From: Alphaproteobacteria bacterium
GTDB taxonomy: Bacteria > Pseudomonadota > Alphaproteobacteria > Micropepsales > Micropepsaceae
Assembly (NCBI GenBank): GCA_003131925.1
Contig: PKWC01000271.1
Span: 1-7,989 of the forward strand
Direction of reading: 5' to 3'
Length of the DNA: 7,989 nucleotides
Shown here: in pieces, positions 4,117 through 7,989 of the stretch
Layout of the letters: each line of letters begins with the position of its first letter
Position numbering within the stretch: the first letter of the stretch is position 1
The notes under the pieces: generated by a model
The model's database searches: none
Seen by the model: only the letters and a program-made list of their open reading frames with translations
Told to the model about the DNA's origin: nothing
Translations under genes and position numbers: made by a program

Positions 4117-5853
4117 TCACTCCTCCTCCGCGGTTTCGGTGTCCGTGCCGGTGTCCCGGCGCTTGCGCAATGCCGCGCCGAGAATGTCGCCGAGCGAAGC
4201 GCCGGAGTCCGACGAGCCGAATTGCGCGACGGCTTCCTTCTCCTCGGCCATTTCGCGCGCCTTGATCGACAGCGAGATTTTCCGCGATGCCTTGTCGACG
4301 GCGGTCACGACGGCGTCCACCTTGTCGCCGACGCCGAAGCGCTCCGGGCGCTGGTCGTTGCGGTCGCGGGCGAGGTCGGAGCGGCGGATAAAGGCCTTCA
4401 CGCCGTCAGCCAGGCTGACTTCGATGCCGCCATCGTTGACTTCGGTCACGGTGGAAGTCACCACGGAGCCTTTCCTGAGCGGACCGGCTTTCTCCAAAGG
4501 ATCGGCGCTGAGCTGCTTCACGCCGAGACTGATGCGTTCCTTCTCGACGTCGATATCCAGCACCTTGGCCTTGACCATGTCGCCCTTCTTGTAATCGGCG
4601 ACGGCCTGCTCTCCGGGCTTGTCCCAGGAGAGGTCGGAAAGATGCACCATGCCGTCGATATCGTTATCGAGCCCGATGAACAATCCGAATTCGGTGATGC
4701 TCTTGACCTCGCCTTCGATCGTGCTTCCTGCCGAATGCGCGGCGGCGAAGGCGGTCCACGGATTCTCGACGCATTGCTTGAGGCCGAGGCTGATGCGCCG
4801 CTTGTTGGAATCGACTTCGAGAACCTGGACCTCGACCTCCTGTCCCGGAGTCACGATCTTCGATGGCGCGACGTTCTTCTTCACCCAGCTCATCTCGGAG
4901 ACGTGCACGAGACCTTCGACGCCGGGCTCGAGCTCCACGAATGCGCCGTAATCGGTGACGTTGGTGACCTTTCCGGTGAAGCGGACGCCCGGTGGATATT
5001 TTGCGGCCACGCCTTCCCAGGGATCCGTCTGCAACTGCTTCATGCCGAGGCTGATGCGCTGCGTTTCCTGGTTGATCTTGATGATCTGTACGGTGACCTG
5101 CTGTCCAACCGAGAGCACTTCGGTGGGATGACTGACGCGCCGCCAGGCGATATCCGTCACATGCAGAAGTCCATCGACGCCGCCCAGATCGACGAAGGCG
5201 CCGTAATCGGTGATATTCTTGACCGTGCCTTCCACGATCTGCTTTTCGGTCAGGCTCGCGACGAGAGACGAGCGCTCTTCGGCGCGGCGCTCTTCGAGCA
5301 CGGCGCGGCGCGACACGACGATGTTGCCGCGGCGGCGATCCATCTTCAGGATCTGAAATAGTTGGGGCTGGTTCATGAGCGGGCCGACATCGCGCATCGG
5401 TCGCACATCGACCTGGCTGCCGGGAAGAAAGGCGACCGCGCCGTCGAGATCGACGGTGAAGCCGCCCTTCACCCGCCCGAAAATGATGCCGGTGACGCGC
5501 GTCTGCTCGTTGAACGCTCTCTCGAGCCGTATCCAGCTCTCCTCGCGGCGCGCCTTGTCGCGCGACAGCACCGCCTCGCCGAGCGCGTTTTCGATGCGCT
5601 CGACATAGACTTCGACTTCGCTGCCCAAGACGATATTGGGCGGCTGGCCGGGCATCGCGAATTCCTTCAAGGCGACCCGGCCCTCGGTCTTCAGTCCCAC
5701 ATCGACAATGGCGAAATCGTTCTCGATGGCGACGACGATGCCGCGAACGACCGCGCCCTCGGCAGGCGAGCGGGTTTCAAAGCTGGCTTCCAGCATCGCG
5801 GCGAAATCGTCGCGACTGGGGGTGGAAATCGATTCGACGGCAGCTTGTGCCAT
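4117..5853 (-). CDS. rpsA: 30S ribosomal protein S1
   Basis: S1 binds mRNA leaders and helps load and unfold mRNA on the 30S subunit. The 578-residue product contains six S1 (OB-fold) repeats at about residues 32-98, 118-184, 205-272, 290-359, 377-447 and 461-532. Repeats 3 and 4 are the most canonical, with ITDYGAFVDLGGVDGLLHVT and the matching VTDYGAFVELEPGVEGLVHV. Repeats 1 and 2 are the divergent ribosome-binding type. A 46-residue tail with GASLGDILGAALRKR and an acidic TAEEE end follows. The start MAQAAVESIS at 5851-5853 is chosen over the open extension to 5973 because GAAGGA lies 6 nt upstream and the extension is not S1-like. It follows cmk, as in many proteobacteria. Confidence 0.98.
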   Translation of the reverse strand: MAQAAVESISTPSRDDFAAMLEASFETRSPAEGAVVRGIVVAIENDFAIVDVGLKTEGRVALKEFAMPGQPPNIVLGSEVEVYVERIENALGEAVLSRDKARREESWIRLERAFNEQTRVTGIIFGRVKGGFTVDLDGAVAFLPGSQVDVRPMRDVGPLMNQPQLFQILKMDRRRGNIVVSRRAVLEERRAEERSSLVASLTEKQIVEGTVKNITDYGAFVDLGGVDGLLHVTDIAWRRVSHPTEVLSVGQQVTVQIIKINQETQRISLGMKQLQTDPWEGVAAKYPPGVRFTGKVTNVTDYGAFVELEPGVEGLVHVSEMSWVKKNVAPSKIVTPGQEVEVQVLEVDSNKRRISLGLKQCVENPWTAFAAAHSAGSTIEGEVKSITEFGLFIGLDNDIDGMVHLSDLSWDKPGEQAVADYKKGDMVKAKVLDIDVEKERISLGVKQLSADPLEKAGPLRKGSVVTSTVTEVNDGGIEVSLADGVKAFIRRSDLARDRNDQRPERFGVGDKVDAVVTAVDKASRKISLSIKAREMAEEKEAVAQFGSSDSGASLGDILGAALRKRRDTGTDTETAEEE

Positions 5854-5859
5854 GATGTG

Positions 5860-5865
5860 TCCTTC
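5860..5865 (-). promoter_or_regulatory. Ribosome binding site of rpsA
   Basis: GAAGGA on the minus strand, 6 nt before the ATG at 5851-5853. It decides the start in favour of MAQAAVES over the in-frame ATG 40 codons upstream. Confidence 0.8.
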
Positions 5866-5929
5866 TCGATAACGGGTTTCGCCTGGCCGGATCGGCCCGC
5901 CGTCCTGCGCAGCAAACGCGACAGCCATT

Positions 5930-5976
5930 GGCTTCGCGAACGCGCGCGTGAAAGCTTTGGGAGTGCTTCGCAAGCC
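5930..5976 (-). promoter_or_regulatory. Hairpin in the rpsA leader
   Basis: Within the 149-bp cmk-rpsA gap, GGCTTCGCGAA at 5930-5940 pairs with TTCGCAAGCC at 5967-5976. The stem is 10 bp with a one-base bulge, around a 26-nt loop. On the minus strand it lies about 77 nt before the rpsA start. S1 is autoregulated through leader structures in E. coli; a similar role here is only a guess. A smaller hairpin, GGCCG-GAT-CGGCC, is at 5885-5897. No clear promoter was found in this gap. Confidence 0.35.
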
Positions 5977-6002
5977 TGCCGATGCGAGCCCGCCGGGTCT
6001 CC

Positions 6003-6671
6003 TTAACCCCTCTGGCGGGCTGCGAGCGCTTCCTCGATCCTGGGTCGGACCAGGGCGAGGGCTGCCGCGAATGCGGCGTCTATATCCAAATCGCTCGTAT
6101 CAAGCAAGGCCGCGTCCGGCGCGCGCAGCAGGGGCGCGACAGCTCGGTTCCGGTCGCGGGCGTCGCGCGCCCCTATCTCGGCGAGGATGGCGGCTTCCGA
6201 AGCCGGCTCGCCGGCCGCTTCCAGCTCTAGCCGGCGGCGACGGGCGCGAAGCTCGGGGGCTGCATCGACGAAGAGCTTGGCGGTGGCATCGGGGCAAACG
6301 ACCGTACCGATGTCGCGTCCGTCGATTACCGCGCCCGCAGCACCCGGATCGCGCGCAAAATGCTGCTGCCACGCCAATAGCTCCGCGCGCACGCCGGGGA
6401 TCGCCGCCACCACGGATGCGCCCTCGGCAATTTCGCGCCCGCGCAGATCGTAGCGCCCCGCATCGGCCGGAACGACGGCGCGCGCCGACGCAACCGCCGC
6501 GACCTCGTCGCGGAGATCGCCATGCGCGCGCAGAATGCGCAACGCGGTCAAGCGATACAGCGAGCCCGAATCGAGATGGGCGAAATGGAAATGCGCGGCG
6601 AGACGCCTGGCCAGGGTTCCCTTGCCCGACGCCGCGGTACCGTCCACGGCAATCACGATGGGGCGGGTCAT
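6003..6671 (-). CDS. cmk: Cytidylate (CMP/dCMP) kinase
   Basis: Cmk phosphorylates CMP and dCMP with ATP to the diphosphates, feeding RNA and DNA precursor pools in the cytoplasm. The 222-residue product starts MTRPIVIAVDGTAASGKGT, with the P-loop at residues 11-19. LDSGSLYR (33-40) corresponds to the family LD-T/S-G-x-x-YR signature for CMP binding. IDGRDIGTVVCPDA (116-129) is the conserved GRDIGT block. RDARDRNRAVAPL (169-181) forms the lid region, and DTSDLDID (191-198) is the usual C-terminal motif. The ATG at 6669-6671 overlaps the aroA stop as ATGA, so translation is probably coupled to aroA. The stop at 6003-6005 is 149 bp before the rpsA start. Length is normal. Confidence 0.97.
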   Translation of the reverse strand: MTRPIVIAVDGTAASGKGTLARRLAAHFHFAHLDSGSLYRLTALRILRAHGDLRDEVAAVASARAVVPADAGRYDLRGREIAEGASVVAAIPGVRAELLAWQQHFARDPGAAGAVIDGRDIGTVVCPDATAKLFVDAAPELRARRRRLELEAAGEPASEAAILAEIGARDARDRNRAVAPLLRAPDAALLDTSDLDIDAAFAAALALVRPRIEEALAARQRG

Positions 6672-7989
6672 CGTCCGGGCACGGACAAATCGGCGCCGAG
6701 GCTGCGCATGAGATGCCTGAATTTGGGAAAGCTCGTGCGCACCATCGTGGAATCGTCGATGGACACCGGCCGGCGCGTTGCAAGTCCCGCCACGAGGAAC
6801 GACATCGCAAGGCGATGATCCATGTTGGCGGCGATGCGTGCCCCGCCTTCGACGCCATCCGCTCCCCTGCCCTCGACGATCAATCCGTCGGGAAGTTCCT
6901 CGACAGCAACACCGATCGCCGCGAGACCGCGCGCAATGCCGGCGACGCGATCGCTTTCCTTGACGCGCAATTCTTCGAGTCCGCGCATGATGGTGCGCCC
7001 CTCTGCAAACGCGGCGACGACTGCGAGGATGGGATACTCGTCGATCATCGACGGCGCACGCGCGGGCGGCACCTCGACACCCTTCAGCGGCGAGGCGCGG
7101 ACGCGAAGATCGGCGATCGCCTCGCCGCCGCTTTCATCGCGATTTACGATCTCGATTGCGGCGCCCATCTCCCGCAGCGTCTCGAGCAAGCCGGTACGCC
7201 TGGGACTAATGAGCACGCCCGGGAGCGTTACCTCGGATCCTTCCACGAGCAAGGCGGCGGCGAGCGGAAATGCGGCGGACGAGGGGTCGTGCGGGACGCG
7301 CACCATCGCGGGATGCAGCTCCGCTTCGCCCATGACATGAACGGCTTCTCCGCCGCCGGGAAGCATCTCGACGGCGATCTCTGCGCCGAAGGCCGTCAGC
7401 ATCCGCTCGGTATGATCGCGTGTGAGCGCGCTCTGGGAGATACGCGAACGTCCGGGCGCGTTGAGCGCAGCGAGCAACAACGCCGATTTCACCTGTGCGG
7501 AGGCGATTTCGACATGGTGCTTGATCGCGATCGGACGCGGAGCGCCGGTGAGCGACAGCGGCATGTAGCCTCCGGCTCGCGCCGCATAGGTGGCGCCGAA
7601 ACGTGCGAGCGGCTCGAGCACGCGATGCATCGGCCTTTTCCTGAGCGATGCATCGCCGGTGAACGCCGCGGTGATCGGCGTCGTGGCGATCGCACCCATG
7701 ACGAGGCGCGCGCCTGTTCCGGAGTTGCCGAAATCCAGCACGTCGTCTGGCTCCGCGAACCCGCCCGTGCCCACGCCATGCACGCGCCATTCGCCGTCGC
7801 CATCCTGAAGGACGGTGACGCCGAGTTTGCGCATCGCCGCGGCCGTGCACAGCACGTCGTCCGCCTCGAGGAGCCCCAAGATTTTCGTCTCTCCGACGGC
7901 CAGCGCGCCCAGGATCAGCGCGCGATGTGAGATCGACTTGTCGCCGGGGGCTTTCACGCGGCCCCGCAACGGCGATCCCGGCCGGGCCG
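6668..7989 (-). CDS. aroA: 3-phosphoshikimate 1-carboxyvinyltransferase, EPSP synthase (partial, 5' end outside window)
   Basis: AroA joins shikimate-3-phosphate and PEP to give EPSP, the sixth shikimate-pathway step leading to chorismate and so to tryptophan. About 440 residues are visible. The frame stays open to the window edge and reads ARPGSPL before RGRVKAPGDKSISHRAL. The TTG at 7967-7969 is therefore an internal leucine, and the true start lies just outside. Class II (CP4-like) motifs are present: GDKS, SAQVK, RDHTE, GDASLRKRPM, DEYPILAVVAAFAEG and ELRVKESDR. The PEP-site loop reads FGNSGTGARL. It has glycine (codon 7718-7720) where CP4 has Ala100, the alanine linked to glyphosate insensitivity; E. 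coli has Gly96 here. The gene overlaps cmk by ATGA. About ten N-terminal residues are probably missing. Confidence 0.97.
   Translation of the reverse strand, partial: ARPGSPLRGRVKAPGDKSISHRALILGALAVGETKILGLLEADDVLCTAAAMRKLGVTVLQDGDGEWRVHGVGTGGFAEPDDVLDFGNSGTGARLVMGAIATTPITAAFTGDASLRKRPMHRVLEPLARFGATYAARAGGYMPLSLTGAPRPIAIKHHVEIASAQVKSALLLAALNAPGRSRISQSALTRDHTERMLTAFGAEIAVEMLPGGGEAVHVMGEAELHPAMVRVPHDPSSAAFPLAAALLVEGSEVTLPGVLISPRRTGLLETLREMGAAIEIVNRDESGGEAIADLRVRASPLKGVEVPPARAPSMIDEYPILAVVAAFAEGRTIMRGLEELRVKESDRVAGIARGLAAIGVAVEELPDGLIVEGRGADGVEGGARIAANMDHRLAMSFLVAGLATRRPVSIDDSTMVRTSFPKFRHLMRSLGADLSVPGR

Noticed and set aside
3973..5361. Plus-strand open frame of 462 codons
   Set aside because: It is antisense to rpsA, whose six S1 repeats explain the sequence; the apparent internal repetition mirrors the S1 repeats.
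5948..7930. Plus-strand open frame of 660 codons
   Set aside because: It lies antisense to cmk and aroA, both of which show complete family motifs. The product is Arg/His-rich with no recognisable domain, typical of a shadow frame in GC-rich genes.
7967..7969. TTG as the aroA start codon
   Set aside because: The frame is open to the window edge, and the upstream residues ARPGSPL match the usual AroA N-terminal region.

Overview
This is a GC-rich stretch of bacterial chromosome in which every convincing gene lies on the minus strand. Read in the direction of transcription (high to low coordinates) the order is aroA (5' end cut off), cmk, rpsA, ihfB, trpF, trpB, trpA, accD (3' end cut off). 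The aroA-cmk-rpsA-ihfB order followed by trpF-trpB-trpA-accD is typical of Alphaproteobacteria. The CP4-like (class II) AroA, six-domain ribosomal protein S1 and IHF-beta fit that assignment. I cannot name a genus from the sequence alone.

The right half (about 4117-7989) encodes shikimate-pathway EPSP synthase, CMP kinase and ribosomal protein S1. aroA and cmk overlap by ATGA. rpsA follows after a 149-bp leader that can form an imperfect hairpin. ihfB follows after a 136-bp gap. The left half (1-3466) is the end of tryptophan synthesis: trpF and trpB overlap by ATGA, and trpA and accD are 4 bp apart. Together the trp genes convert phosphoribosyl-anthranilate (TrpF), and later indole-glycerol phosphate (TrpA, TrpB), to tryptophan. 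accD, for fatty-acid synthesis, rides at the end of the same transcript.

The unusual content is in two intergenic gaps. The trpB-trpA gap (1364-1595) and the ihfB-trpF gap (3467-3689) each hold a copy of the same 88-bp palindromic element, in opposite orientation, built from 8-bp GTGAGAC-like repeats around an identical 7-bp GC stem. In both copies one particular strand carries a T-tract just after the hairpin, and arm mismatches on that same strand are mostly G-U wobbles. This suggests the element acts, or acted, as RNA. The copy between trpB and trpA is nested inside a second, larger palindrome made of ACGCGGAG repeats. A 79-codon reading frame bridges this whole insertion, overlapping the trpB stop and the trpA start by GTGA at each end. 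Whether that bridge is functional is speculative, but it is testable.

No RNA genes, CRISPR arrays, insertion sequences with transposase, or credible plus-strand genes were seen.
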